From an uncultured Lachnospiraceae bacterium (GTDB lineage: Bacteria; Bacillota; Clostridia; Lachnospirales; Lachnospiraceae), in assembly GCA_910585995.1 (NCBI GenBank), contig CAJUGG010000091.1, forward strand, positions 1 through 44,550: a stretch of 44,550 nt of DNA, in the 5' to 3' direction. The first letter of the stretch is position 1, and every line of letters starts with the position of its first letter. Positions 16,399 to 25,273 of this stretch are shown here, in pieces. The translations under genes were made by a program, and so were the position numbers. The notes beneath the pieces are model-generated. The model saw nothing but the letters and a program-made list of their open reading frames with translations, ran no database searches and had not been told where the DNA came from.

Positions 16399-18498
16399 AT
16401 GAACAAAGAAATCCCAGAATTATACGGAAGTATGATCTTTAGCGACAAAGTAATGCGCAAAAAACTTCCCAAAGATATGTACAAAGCCCTTCGAAAGACC
16501 ATTGAAAACGGCACCCATCTGGAATTAGACGTAGCTAACTCCGTAGCCGTAGCCATGAAAGAATGGGCCGTCGAAAACGGTGCCACCCACTACACCCACT
16601 GGTTTCAGCCCATGACCGGCTTCACCGCTGAAAAACACGACAGCTTTATCTCTCCCTCAGGAGACGGCGAAGTCATCATGGATTTTTCCGGCAAAGAATT
16701 AGTAAAAGGAGAACCGGACGCCTCAAGCTTCCCCTCCGGAGGCCTAAGAGCCACGTTTGAAGCCAGAGGCTACACGGCATGGGACCCGACCTCCCCTGCC
16801 TTTATCAAAGATCAGACCCTGTATATCCCGACTGCTTTTTGCTCCTACAGCGGAGAAGCGCTGGATAAAAAGACGCCGCTTCTGCGCTCTATGGAAGCAT
16901 TGAACGACGAAGCCGTCAAGATGCTGCACCTCTTAGGCAATCCGCAAGTCACCCGCGTCTCCACCACGATCGGTCCGGAGCAGGAATATTTCTTGGTGGA
17001 CAAAGACCTGTATCATAAGAGAAAAGACTTGATCTTCTGCGGTCGGACACTCTTTGGCGCCTCTGCTCCCAAAGGACAGGAGATGGAAGACCACTATTTT
17101 GGAAGCTTAAAACCAAAAGTATCCGCTTATATGCACGATCTGGATGTGGAATTGTGGAAATTAGGCATCCCTGCCAAGACCAAACACAACGAAGTCGCAC
17201 CGGCACAGCACGAACTTGCTCCTGTCTTTGACACCGCCAATGTAGCGGTGGACCACAACCAGCTCACCATGGAGATCATGAAAAAAGTAGCGGAAAAACA
17301 TAACATGGTATGCCTGCTCCACGAAAAACCCTTTGAAGGCATCAACGGAAGCGGTAAACATAACAACTGGTCTCTGATTACCAACGAAGGGGTCAACCTG
17401 TTAAACCCAGGCCGCACACCTGCCCAGAACATTCAGTTTTTAGTCTTTTTAATGGCTGTAATCAAAGCCGTGGATGACTATGCAGATCTGATGCGTATTT
17501 CCGCAGCCAGCGCCAGCAACGACCATCGCTTAGGCGGAAATGAAGCACCGCCAGCCATCGTATCCATCTTCCTAGGAGATGAGCTGACCGCCGTCTTAGA
17601 GTCCATTGAAAACGACACCTATTTTGGAAAGCAGGAAAAAGTAGAACTGGATACCGGCGCACATGTACTGCCTCATTTTGTCAAAGACAGTACCGACCGC
17701 AACCGGACTTCTCCGTTTGCCTTCACCGGCAATAAATTTGAATTTCGTATGCTGGGTTCCTCTGCTTCCGTGGCCACACCCAATATCGTACTGAATACCG
17801 CTGTGGCAGAGGCCCTGTCCCAGTTCTATCAGGAGTTAGCAGGCACCCAGCCACAAGAGATGGAGCATGCCGTCCATGAGCTATTAAAACGCGCCATCCA
17901 AAAGCATAAAAAGATCATCTTCAACGGCAACGGATATTCCGAAGAATGGGTAAAAGAAGCCAAGAACCGAGGACTTTACAACTTAGTAACCACACCTGAC
18001 TGTCTGCCCCAGTTTATTGAAGAAAAGAATGTGAAATTATTCACAGACCATCATATTTTCACTAAAGAAGAGATCTTTTCCCGCTATGAGATCCTTTTGG
18101 AAAACTATGCAAAGACGATCCTCATCGAGGCACGCACCATGACCGAGATGCTGACTAAAGACTTTTTGCCGGCTCTCGACACCTATGCAGGACAGACCGC
18201 AGGCAATGCTGCTGCTAAAAAAGCCTTTTTGCCCACACTACCGCTTGCATCGGAAGAAGCCCTGGTTACAAAGCTTACCAAGACCTACACGGATTTAACA
18301 GAGGGCATGCGTGATCTGATGGCTCTTGTCAAAGAAGCAGAAGGCCAAGAAGATATGCTGACACTGGCAAAAATCTGTCAGACCAAGATCCTTGCTAAGA
18401 TGGAAGAACTGCGGCTTGCCGCCAACGAAGCAGAAGCTTTGATCCCGGATACGCTTCTTCCTTATCCGACTTACGATCAGTTACTCTTTGGTTTATAA
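16399..18498 (+). CDS. glnN: Glutamine synthetase type III
   Basis: ATP-dependent ligation of ammonium to glutamate. At 699 residues this is the long GSIII type, not the roughly 440-residue GSI. The GSIII signature NEVAPAQHELAP lies near residue 262, and GPEQEYF and GINGSGKHNNWS are also present as in the family. ATG 16399 is preceded by AGAAAGGAGA; an in-frame ATG at 16315 lies upstream of the transcription start. purF follows immediately. The upstream attenuator and the divergent gltB suggest joint nitrogen control of a GS-GOGAT pair. Confidence 0.96.
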   Translation: MNKEIPELYGSMIFSDKVMRKKLPKDMYKALRKTIENGTHLELDVANSVAVAMKEWAVENGATHYTHWFQPMTGFTAEKHDSFISPSGDGEVIMDFSGKELVKGEPDASSFPSGGLRATFEARGYTAWDPTSPAFIKDQTLYIPTAFCSYSGEALDKKTPLLRSMEALNDEAVKMLHLLGNPQVTRVSTTIGPEQEYFLVDKDLYHKRKDLIFCGRTLFGASAPKGQEMEDHYFGSLKPKVSAYMHDLDVELWKLGIPAKTKHNEVAPAQHELAPVFDTANVAVDHNQLTMEIMKKVAEKHNMVCLLHEKPFEGINGSGKHNNWSLITNEGVNLLNPGRTPAQNIQFLVFLMAVIKAVDDYADLMRISAASASNDHRLGGNEAPPAIVSIFLGDELTAVLESIENDTYFGKQEKVELDTGAHVLPHFVKDSTDRNRTSPFAFTGNKFEFRMLGSSASVATPNIVLNTAVAEALSQFYQELAGTQPQEMEHAVHELLKRAIQKHKKIIFNGNGYSEEWVKEAKNRGLYNLVTTPDCLPQFIEEKNVKLFTDHHIFTKEEIFSRYEILLENYAKTILIEARTMTEMLTKDFLPALDTYAGQTAGNAAAKKAFLPTLPLASEEALVTKLTKTYTDLTEGMRDLMALVKEAEGQEDMLTLAKICQTKILAKMEELRLAANEAEALIPDTLLPYPTYDQLLFGL

Positions 18499-18511
18499 AA
18501 TGGAGAATATT

Positions 18512-19924
18512 ATGGAATCCTATGCAGACGAACGCATCAAAGAAGCATGCGGAGTATTTGGAATCTATAACCCCCATGGGGAAGACGCAGCCAGCTCGAT
18601 CTATTACGGGCTGGCTTCCCTTCAGCATCGGGGACAAGAATCCTGCGGAATCGCCGTATGCGACACCACAGGTCCCAAAGGAAATATGAACGTTCACAAA
18701 GGAATGGGACTGGTGCAGGAAGTCTTTAAAGAACATACGTTACAAGAATTGAAAGGCAATTTAGGGATCGGACACGTCCGCTATTCCACCACAGGAGCTG
18801 CTACCTTAAACAATGCGCAGCCTCTGGTCCTCAATTATATCAAAGGAACCCTGGCACTGGCACATAACGGCAATCTCGTCAACACTGAGGCTCTGCGGGA
18901 TGAACTCGCCAGGACTGGCGCGATCTTTCAGACGACCACAGACTCAGAGATTATCGCCTACCAGATCGCAAGGGAACGCGTCCATACCAGAACCGTGGAA
19001 GAAGCCATCAAAAAAGCCGCTTCCAAACTAAAAGGCGCTTATGGCCTGGTGATCGCCAGCCCCCGAAAATTAATCGGTGTCCGGGACCCTTTAGGCCTGA
19101 AGCCTCTCTGCTTAGGAACGCGGGAAGACTCTTATATCATCGCATCTGAAAGCTGTGCCCTGACTGCCATCGGTGCACAATTTCTCAGGGATATTCTCCC
19201 CGGCGAGATCGTGACCATCTCCCAGGACGGGATCACTTCCAACCTGGATCTGCAGCAGGAAAAACAGGCGCACTGCATCTTTGAATATATCTATTTTGCC
19301 CGGCTCGACAGCACAATAGACGGGATCTCTGTCTATGAAGCCCGGAAAAAAGCAGGCGCTGCTCTGGCAAAAGCTTATCCAGCCAAGGCAGACTTAGTCA
19401 CCGGCGTCCCGGACTCCGGCATCACGGCAGCTCAGGGATATGCCAGAGAATCCTCTATTCCATTTGAACTTACGTTCTATAAAAATAGCTATGTGGGCAG
19501 AACATTTATCAAACCCACCCAGCAAGAGCGGGAATCCAGCGTACGGCTCAAATTGAGTGTTTTAGACCAGGCCGTCAGAGGGAAAAGCATCGTATTAGTG
19601 GATGATTCCATCGTACGCGGCACCACTATGGCCAACTTGATCCGCCTGCTAAAACAGGCCGGAGCCAAAGAAGTCCATGTACGGATCAGTTCCCCGCCCT
19701 TTTTATATCCCTGCTATTTTGGCACCGACGTGCCCTCTAACCAGCAGCTTTTGGCTGCTTCTCATTCTGTAGAAGAGATCCAAAAGCTTATCGGTGCCGA
19801 TTCCCTAGGATACCTGCGGGTGGAAGACTTGCCCTATATGGTGGATGGCCTGCCCATATGCCGGGCTTGTTTTGACAAGCAGTATCCGATTGCCCCTCCC
19901 GCAGAAGAGGCAATCTTCAGGTAA
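18512..19924 (+). CDS. purF: Amidophosphoribosyltransferase
   Basis: First committed step of purine synthesis: transfers the amide nitrogen of glutamine to PRPP, giving phosphoribosylamine. The 470-residue protein has the class II amidotransferase N-terminus (EACGVFGIY, QHRGQESCGIAV) and the phosphoribosyltransferase PRPP loop VLVDDSIVRGTT near residue 363. Cys residues in YPCYFGTD and ICRACFD could belong to the [4Fe-4S]-type PurF. ATG 18512 is preferred because TGGAGA lies directly upstream; the codon at 18488 lies inside glnN. It starts 13 bases after the glnN stop and is probably co-transcribed, pairing a glutamine maker with a glutamine user. Confidence 0.95.
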   Translation: MESYADERIKEACGVFGIYNPHGEDAASSIYYGLASLQHRGQESCGIAVCDTTGPKGNMNVHKGMGLVQEVFKEHTLQELKGNLGIGHVRYSTTGAATLNNAQPLVLNYIKGTLALAHNGNLVNTEALRDELARTGAIFQTTTDSEIIAYQIARERVHTRTVEEAIKKAASKLKGAYGLVIASPRKLIGVRDPLGLKPLCLGTREDSYIIASESCALTAIGAQFLRDILPGEIVTISQDGITSNLDLQQEKQAHCIFEYIYFARLDSTIDGISVYEARKKAGAALAKAYPAKADLVTGVPDSGITAAQGYARESSIPFELTFYKNSYVGRTFIKPTQQERESSVRLKLSVLDQAVRGKSIVLVDDSIVRGTTMANLIRLLKQAGAKEVHVRISSPPFLYPCYFGTDVPSNQQLLAASHSVEEIQKLIGADSLGYLRVEDLPYMVDGLPICRACFDKQYPIAPPAEEAIFR

Positions 19925-19930
19925 GCATCC

Positions 19931-20455
19931 CTACTCGTTCTCTATCCGGATCTGGCAGATTTTCATCGCCTCTAATGCATTCTGATGGCTGGCCGGGCTG
20001 ACACCCGCGCAGCAGGAAGCATCCACGATAATCTCTGCCTCCGGCAAAAATGCCTTGGCTAACAGCGCATTGGAGATCACACAGATATCGGTGCATAATC
20101 CAATCAGCGTAATACTTTTTACGGTTTCTTTTTGATCGGCTTCTTTTAAGATTGTGCCCAATTCAGAAGAGCCAAATGTCACCTTGTCAATGGGCGGTTC
20201 CTGACAGTATGCAGAAAGTTCCGGGCTGATCTGCCAGCCGTCACTGCCTTTGATACAGTGAGGAACGGGAAGGTTGCGGCCTTCCTGAGTCTCCATATAA
20301 TTTTCTTCATGGGTGTCTCTGGTAAATATGACCCGTCCTTTAAATTTCTCGATCTTTTCTTTGACATTCGGAACGATTGCCACTGCTTCTTTGGTGCCAA
20401 GTGCCCCATCAATAAAATCATTCTGCATATCCACAACAATCAATATCTCTTGCAT
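19931..20455 (-). CDS. Cysteine hydrolase (isochorismatase/nicotinamidase-like)
   Basis: A 174-residue alpha/beta hydrolase of the isochorismatase superfamily. Catalytic residues are visible: Asp9 in VVDMQNDF and the nucleophilic Cys in IGLCTDICV, with a Lys expected around VTF. TRDTHEENY occupies the position of the nicotinamidase metal motif but lacks its full pattern. The substrate cannot be named; nicotinamide or another amide is possible. It is convergent with purF with only 6 bases between them, and lies 24 bases downstream of rhaB, so it is probably in that operon. Confidence 0.85.
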   Translation of the reverse strand: MQEILIVVDMQNDFIDGALGTKEAVAIVPNVKEKIEKFKGRVIFTRDTHEENYMETQEGRNLPVPHCIKGSDGWQISPELSAYCQEPPIDKVTFGSSELGTILKEADQKETVKSITLIGLCTDICVISNALLAKAFLPEAEIIVDASCCAGVSPASHQNALEAMKICQIRIENE

Positions 20456-20479
20456 CGCAATACTCCTCCATATGTATTG

Positions 20480-21892
20480 TTAATTTTTTAACGGTTCGTA
20501 GACCGCAATTTCAAACGAACGTTTTACGCATCTTCTGGCTTCTGTCAGATCAGACAGCACTTGATCCTTGATCATCTGTGCCATCAGATTGCCGATGGCA
20601 GTCGCTTCCGAAGGTCCGGCATATACTCTCCGGCCTGTGGCATCCGCAGTCAGTTGATTCAGATAAGCAGCATTGGAACCGCCACCGATGATATGGATGC
20701 AGTCAAAATGCTGTCCGGTGTTGGCTTCGATCTCCTCTATCGTCTGCTGATAACTTTTAGCGAGACTTTGATAGATGACTGTCGCGATCTCCCCGGTGGT
20801 CTCTGGCACCTGCTGTTTGGTATGTCTGCAATATTCCCGTATCGCTTCAGTCATATTTTCCGGCGCCATAAAGACTTCATCATTCACATCCACTCTGGAA
20901 GGAAACTCCTTACACGCCTCTGCCATCTCACACAACTCGGCAAAAGAATACTTGTCATCCAACTCATGGCGCACCGACTGGATCATCCAAAGTCCCATAA
21001 TATTTTTCAGATAGCGGAAGTGATAGTCATACCCGCCTTCATTGGTAAAATTGCCCTTTCGGCTGTTCTCATCACAGAAAGCCTCTGCTGTCTCGATCCC
21101 CATCAAAGACCAGGTTCCGGAACTGATATAGAGTCCTTCTCCCTCCTCTTTGGGAAGCGCCATCACCGCCGAAGCCGTGTCATGGCTGGCACATAGCACC
21201 ACCTGACAGGAAAATCCCACCTCTTGTTCCATCTCAGGTTTTAACATGCCAACTTCCGTCCCCGGCATCTGAAGCGGAGAGAAGATATAGTCCGGATAGT
21301 CAAGCATCTGCAGTAGTTCCAAATCCCACTGTACACTGATGGGGCTGACTAACTGGGTAGAAGTCGCATCCGTATACTCTGACATCTTCTTTCCGGTCAG
21401 CAGATATTGAAAATAGTCCGGCAGCATCAAAAAGGCGTCTGCAGCCTCTAAGATCTCCGGCTCCTGTTTCTTAAGCGCCATCAACTGATAGATTGTATTA
21501 AACATCTGTTTCTGGATGCCTGTCCTTTGATAGAGTGCCGTCTCGTCAATCGTCTCATAGACCTCCTGATCCATCGAAGCCGTCCTGCTGTCCCGATATC
21601 CATAAGTCTCTCCTAAGACCTTTCCTTCCTCATCCAGCAGCACATAGTCCACGCCCCAAGTATCAATCGATATGCTCTTTGGGATCTTATGAAGCTCCTT
21701 GCAGCGCTTCATCCCATTGACAATCTCCTGAAACAATCTCTGTGTGTCCCAAACCAGATGGCCGTCCTTGCGAACCATCCCATTTTCAAAACGGTAGATC
21801 TCCTCTAAGACCATCTTCCCGTCTTCTAAGTGCCCCAGCATATGCCGCCCGCTGGAAGCCCCGATATCCACTGCTAAATAATATGTGCTCAT
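20480..21892 (-). CDS. rhaB: Rhamnulokinase
   Basis: FGGY-family sugar kinase of 470 residues, phosphorylating L-rhamnulose to L-rhamnulose 1-phosphate. Visible are the N-terminal ATPase fold AVDIGASSGRHM, SIDTWGVDYVLLDE typical of RhaB, the metal-binding region SHDTASAVMALP and the nucleotide-binding IHIIGGGSNAAYLNQL. ATG 21892 follows GGGGAAAAGGG; the longer frame overlaps the histidine kinase. No rhaA or rhaD is in the window. It starts 17 bases after the kinase gene, so the two are likely in one transcript. Confidence 0.9.
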   Translation of the reverse strand: MSTYYLAVDIGASSGRHMLGHLEDGKMVLEEIYRFENGMVRKDGHLVWDTQRLFQEIVNGMKRCKELHKIPKSISIDTWGVDYVLLDEEGKVLGETYGYRDSRTASMDQEVYETIDETALYQRTGIQKQMFNTIYQLMALKKQEPEILEAADAFLMLPDYFQYLLTGKKMSEYTDATSTQLVSPISVQWDLELLQMLDYPDYIFSPLQMPGTEVGMLKPEMEQEVGFSCQVVLCASHDTASAVMALPKEEGEGLYISSGTWSLMGIETAEAFCDENSRKGNFTNEGGYDYHFRYLKNIMGLWMIQSVRHELDDKYSFAELCEMAEACKEFPSRVDVNDEVFMAPENMTEAIREYCRHTKQQVPETTGEIATVIYQSLAKSYQQTIEEIEANTGQHFDCIHIIGGGSNAAYLNQLTADATGRRVYAGPSEATAIGNLMAQMIKDQVLSDLTEARRCVKRSFEIAVYEPLKN

Positions 21893-21909
21893 ACCCTTTT
21901 CCCCTTTTC

Positions 21910-23412
21910 TTAGAGTTCTGTGCCTGCCCTGCCGTCCACACAAAACCAAAATTCCACGCCGTTGTCATAATTGATCACACCATAATCCTGATGCAAGGAC
22001 TCCATAATGGCTTTGACGATGGACAGCCCCACTCCGCTGCCTCCATACTCTCTGGTACGGGCTTTGTCCACTTTATAAAATTTATCCCAGATCTTTTCGA
22101 TATCTTGCTCTGGAATAGGCCGTCCGGTATTAAAAACACCTATCCGTACTCGTTCTTCCTGTCTCTGGATGGTAACTTTGATAATTTTTTCACCATCCAC
22201 ATGATGCAGCGCATTGCTGATATAGTTATTCATGACCTCCTGCAGCTTGTACTCATTGGCCCATACATAGACAGGCGCCAGATCCTCAAAGACCAGCCGT
22301 ACCTGCTTTTGTTCAAATAAAATCTGTGTTGACTGCAGCATATTTTGAATCATGGCGGTCACATCGAAATGTTCCATACTTACTACTTCATTTCCAAACT
22401 CCAGTTCATTTAAAGCCAGCAGGTTCTTCACCATCTGGTTCATCTTAGCCGCTTCGTCCATGATAACTTCACAATAAAACTCTCTGCTCTGCGCATCCTC
22501 ATTGATACATTCCTGCAATCCTTCCGCATACCCCTGGATCAGAGCAATCGGTGTCTTCAATTCATGCGATACATTGGAGAGAAATTCTTTTCTCATCTCG
22601 TCATTTTTTTCCCGCTGTTCAATATCCCGCTTCAGCTCATTATTTGCGGTCTTAAGTTCGGATATGGTGCTCTCCAGAGCCTGAGAAAGCTGATTCATAT
22701 GATTGCCCAAAAAGGTCACTTCATCATCTCGTCCGCCGGAAAATTTTACCGTAAAATCCAGATTGCTCATCCTCTCTGATAATCTGGCCAGCTCTAAGAG
22801 AGGCCCTGCAATTCTCTTTGCCAGAATCTGGATAATCAATGCCCCGATTACCAGTACGGAAAGTCCCACATAGGCTAAAAACCGATTGGCCAGTTTGACA
22901 CTTTCCCGAATGGGTTCCAGAGGCGTACGGACCAAAAACTTTTCCTGATAGGACAGAGAACCCACCATCTCCATATACTCTGCATTGGTATGAGCATCCA
23001 TATTCAAACACATCATATAACGGTCTGCTTCTTTTAAGATCCTGCTTCCTTCATTGGGAGAAAACTGACCAAACAGATAGTTATACAGTCTGTGCCGCAT
23101 CAACTCATAGTCTTTGATGGTGCAGATCTTCACCTGCCCGTCCACTCCCATCACAAACAGACTGATATTGTTCCTGTCACATTCGGCGCTAAGCCTCTGC
23201 AGAAGCTCCTCCGTCTCCATGGTCTCCTGGCGGGAGGCTTCCTCCAGGATCTGATAGACTCCTACGAGAACTTTTTGTTTATTCTGGATATAGTAGCGTT
23301 CCAGAAAACCAATATTCATCAGCCAGCACGCCGCTAATGCAGCTAACAGTACAACAGAAAACAACACTGTCATTTTCGTTCGGAGAGAATGTTTGATCTT
23401 TTTTCTCTGCAT
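21910..23412 (-). CDS. Membrane sensor histidine kinase, no adjacent response regulator
   Basis: A 500-residue two-component sensor. TM1 is about residues 14-34, an extracytoplasmic sensor region spans about 35-177, TM2 is about 178-197, and a HAMP linker spans about 198-250. The phosphoacceptor His283 sits in FLSNVSHELKTPIALIQGY. The ATPase domain shows the N box (NNYISNALHH), FDKFYK-like IWDKFYKVDK and the G box GGSGVGLSIV. ATG 23412 follows AGGAGGTAG. No response regulator lies next to it in the window. It starts about 55 bases after the hydrogenase terminator, with no clear promoter in the gap. Confidence 0.92.
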   Translation of the reverse strand: MQRKKIKHSLRTKMTVLFSVVLLAALAACWLMNIGFLERYYIQNKQKVLVGVYQILEEASRQETMETEELLQRLSAECDRNNISLFVMGVDGQVKICTIKDYELMRHRLYNYLFGQFSPNEGSRILKEADRYMMCLNMDAHTNAEYMEMVGSLSYQEKFLVRTPLEPIRESVKLANRFLAYVGLSVLVIGALIIQILAKRIAGPLLELARLSERMSNLDFTVKFSGGRDDEVTFLGNHMNQLSQALESTISELKTANNELKRDIEQREKNDEMRKEFLSNVSHELKTPIALIQGYAEGLQECINEDAQSREFYCEVIMDEAAKMNQMVKNLLALNELEFGNEVVSMEHFDVTAMIQNMLQSTQILFEQKQVRLVFEDLAPVYVWANEYKLQEVMNNYISNALHHVDGEKIIKVTIQRQEERVRIGVFNTGRPIPEQDIEKIWDKFYKVDKARTREYGGSGVGLSIVKAIMESLHQDYGVINYDNGVEFWFCVDGRAGTEL

Positions 23413-23466
23413 TCCTTCTACCTCCTGATACCAACGGGCAAGGCAAAAGTCTCTTCCCCTGCACAC

Positions 23467-23495
23467 AAAAGACGGAGCAGCTTACGCGCTCCGTC
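23467..23495 (-). terminator. Intrinsic terminator after hydA
   Basis: Minus strand: GACGGAGC (23495-23488) pairs with GCTCCGTC (23478-23471), followed by TTTTG. It marks the end of the hydCBA operon, 70 bases past the hydA stop and 55 bases before the histidine kinase start. Confidence 0.85.
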
Positions 23496-23564
23496 TTTGC
23501 TGTCTGGCTGTATTTTAGCACAAAATCCTAAGACTTCCAATCATCTTCACAAGAAATTCACAGA

Positions 23565-25262
23565 TTATGAAGAACAAAATTCCTCATTATGAAGCAATTT
23601 ATGCTCTTTTCCTTTTAAGAAACCTTCGTACAAGGAGATGATCGTCGGGTTCTCGTCACATTTCTTGATGACAGAGATATTATCTGCATTGTAGATACCC
23701 GTCGTTCTGGCTGCTTTGGTCTTGTCATTGGCAAGACGCGGCTGTCCGCCACCCATAACACAGCCACGGCGACATGCCATCACCTCGATCAGATGATACT
23801 CTTTCTCACCGCTTTGTACCTGTTCCATCACGGTCTTGGCATTGGCTAGTCCGCTGACGACACAGATCTTTACATCCATCCCTTCATACGGAATCGTAAA
23901 CTCACGGATAAAACCGTCCTGACGCACACCGCAGGTAGCGATACTGTCCAAAGTTGCCGCATCATGTCCCGGAACCAGTCTTCTGATGACTGCTTCTGTC
24001 ACACCGCCTGTCACGCCGAAGATCACGCCGCCGCCGGAACCAAGGCCAAATGGGATATCAGAGGACTCAGACTCTAACTCTGCATAATCAATACCAGTGG
24101 TCTTGATCATCTGGATCAATTCGGTTGTGGTGATTACATAATCAGTATCAATCTCACCCTCGGTATAGCTGTTCTTGCGTTTTGCTTCCATCTTTTTCGC
24201 GGTACACGGCATAAAGGAAACCATAATCGTCTTCTTGCCACCGTTTTTCTCAGGATCACGGAAATATTCTTTGACCACGGCTGACATCATTCCCTGCGGG
24301 GAACGGCAGGTGGATACATTATCCTTGAAATCCGGGAACTGATCGCCTACAAATTTTACCCATGCCGGGCAGCAGGAGGTCAGAAGCGGCAGCTTGCCGC
24401 CGTTTTTCACACGCTCTACGAACTCTGCAGCTTCTTCCATAATGGTAAGGTCTGCACTGAACGTCGTGTCATACACTTCGTCAAAGCCCATCCGATGAAG
24501 GACGCTGACGATCTTGCCCATGGTGCTCTTGCCCTTTGGAAGACCGAATGCATCACCGACTGCCACACGGACTGCCGGAGCGACCTGAGCGACTACTCTT
24601 ACATTCGGATCTGCCAGAGCATCCCATACTGCATCTTTATCATCTTTGATACTGATCGCGCCAGTCGGACAGAATACACGGCACTGTCCGCAGTTTACGC
24701 ACTCAGTCGTTGCAATCTCACGATCAAATGCCGGCATCACCATCGCCTCAGAACCGCGGTGTGCAAACCCAAGAGCGCCCACGCCCTGCAGCTCGCTGCA
24801 GACACGCACGCAGTTACCGCACAGGATACATTTGTTCGGATCGCGAATAATTGATGGAGAGCTGAAATCCAACGGCTTTTCTTCGCGATAATTCTGGAAA
24901 CGGACTTCGGTCACGCCAAAACGGTGTGCCAGAGCCTGAAGATTACAGTCACCGCTCTTCACACAAGTGGTACAGTCTCTGCAATGAGCCGCCAGCAAGA
25001 GTTCGATGATCATCTTTCTGTATTTCTTCAGTTTTCCAGTATTGGTATAGATCTCCATACCATCTCTTGGCTCCTCAGAACAGGATGCGAACATCCTTCC
25101 TCTGTTGTCTTCTACGGTACACAGACGACAGGCACCAAAAGTGGAAAGTTCATCATGATAACATAAGGTTGGAATGTCAATGCCAGCTTTGCGGATAATA
25201 GACAGGACATTCTTTTCATCGGTAAATTCTACTTTTCTACCATCTATTGTAATTGTTCCCAT
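23565..25262 (-). CDS. hydA: [FeFe]-hydrogenase catalytic subunit HydA
   Basis: Catalytic subunit of an NAD(H)-linked, probably electron-bifurcating, [FeFe]-hydrogenase (group A). The 565-residue protein has an N-terminal [2Fe-2S] domain (C34, C45, C48, C61), a His/Cys cluster HCRDCTTCVKSGDC (93-106), two [4Fe-4S] ferredoxin motifs (CILCGNCVRVC near 145, CVNCGQCRVFC near 188) and the complete H-cluster signatures: TSCCPAW (295-301), MPCTAKKME (351-359) and EVMACRRGCVMGGGQP (from about 493). It lies 11 bases after hydB. Maturation needs HydG and HydF, encoded at 37815-40463, plus HydE from elsewhere. Confidence 0.96.
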   Translation of the reverse strand: MGTITIDGRKVEFTDEKNVLSIIRKAGIDIPTLCYHDELSTFGACRLCTVEDNRGRMFASCSEEPRDGMEIYTNTGKLKKYRKMIIELLLAAHCRDCTTCVKSGDCNLQALAHRFGVTEVRFQNYREEKPLDFSSPSIIRDPNKCILCGNCVRVCSELQGVGALGFAHRGSEAMVMPAFDREIATTECVNCGQCRVFCPTGAISIKDDKDAVWDALADPNVRVVAQVAPAVRVAVGDAFGLPKGKSTMGKIVSVLHRMGFDEVYDTTFSADLTIMEEAAEFVERVKNGGKLPLLTSCCPAWVKFVGDQFPDFKDNVSTCRSPQGMMSAVVKEYFRDPEKNGGKKTIMVSFMPCTAKKMEAKRKNSYTEGEIDTDYVITTTELIQMIKTTGIDYAELESESSDIPFGLGSGGGVIFGVTGGVTEAVIRRLVPGHDAATLDSIATCGVRQDGFIREFTIPYEGMDVKICVVSGLANAKTVMEQVQSGEKEYHLIEVMACRRGCVMGGGQPRLANDKTKAARTTGIYNADNISVIKKCDENPTIISLYEGFLKGKEHKLLHNEEFCSS

Positions 25263-25273
25263 ATCTGTCCCCC

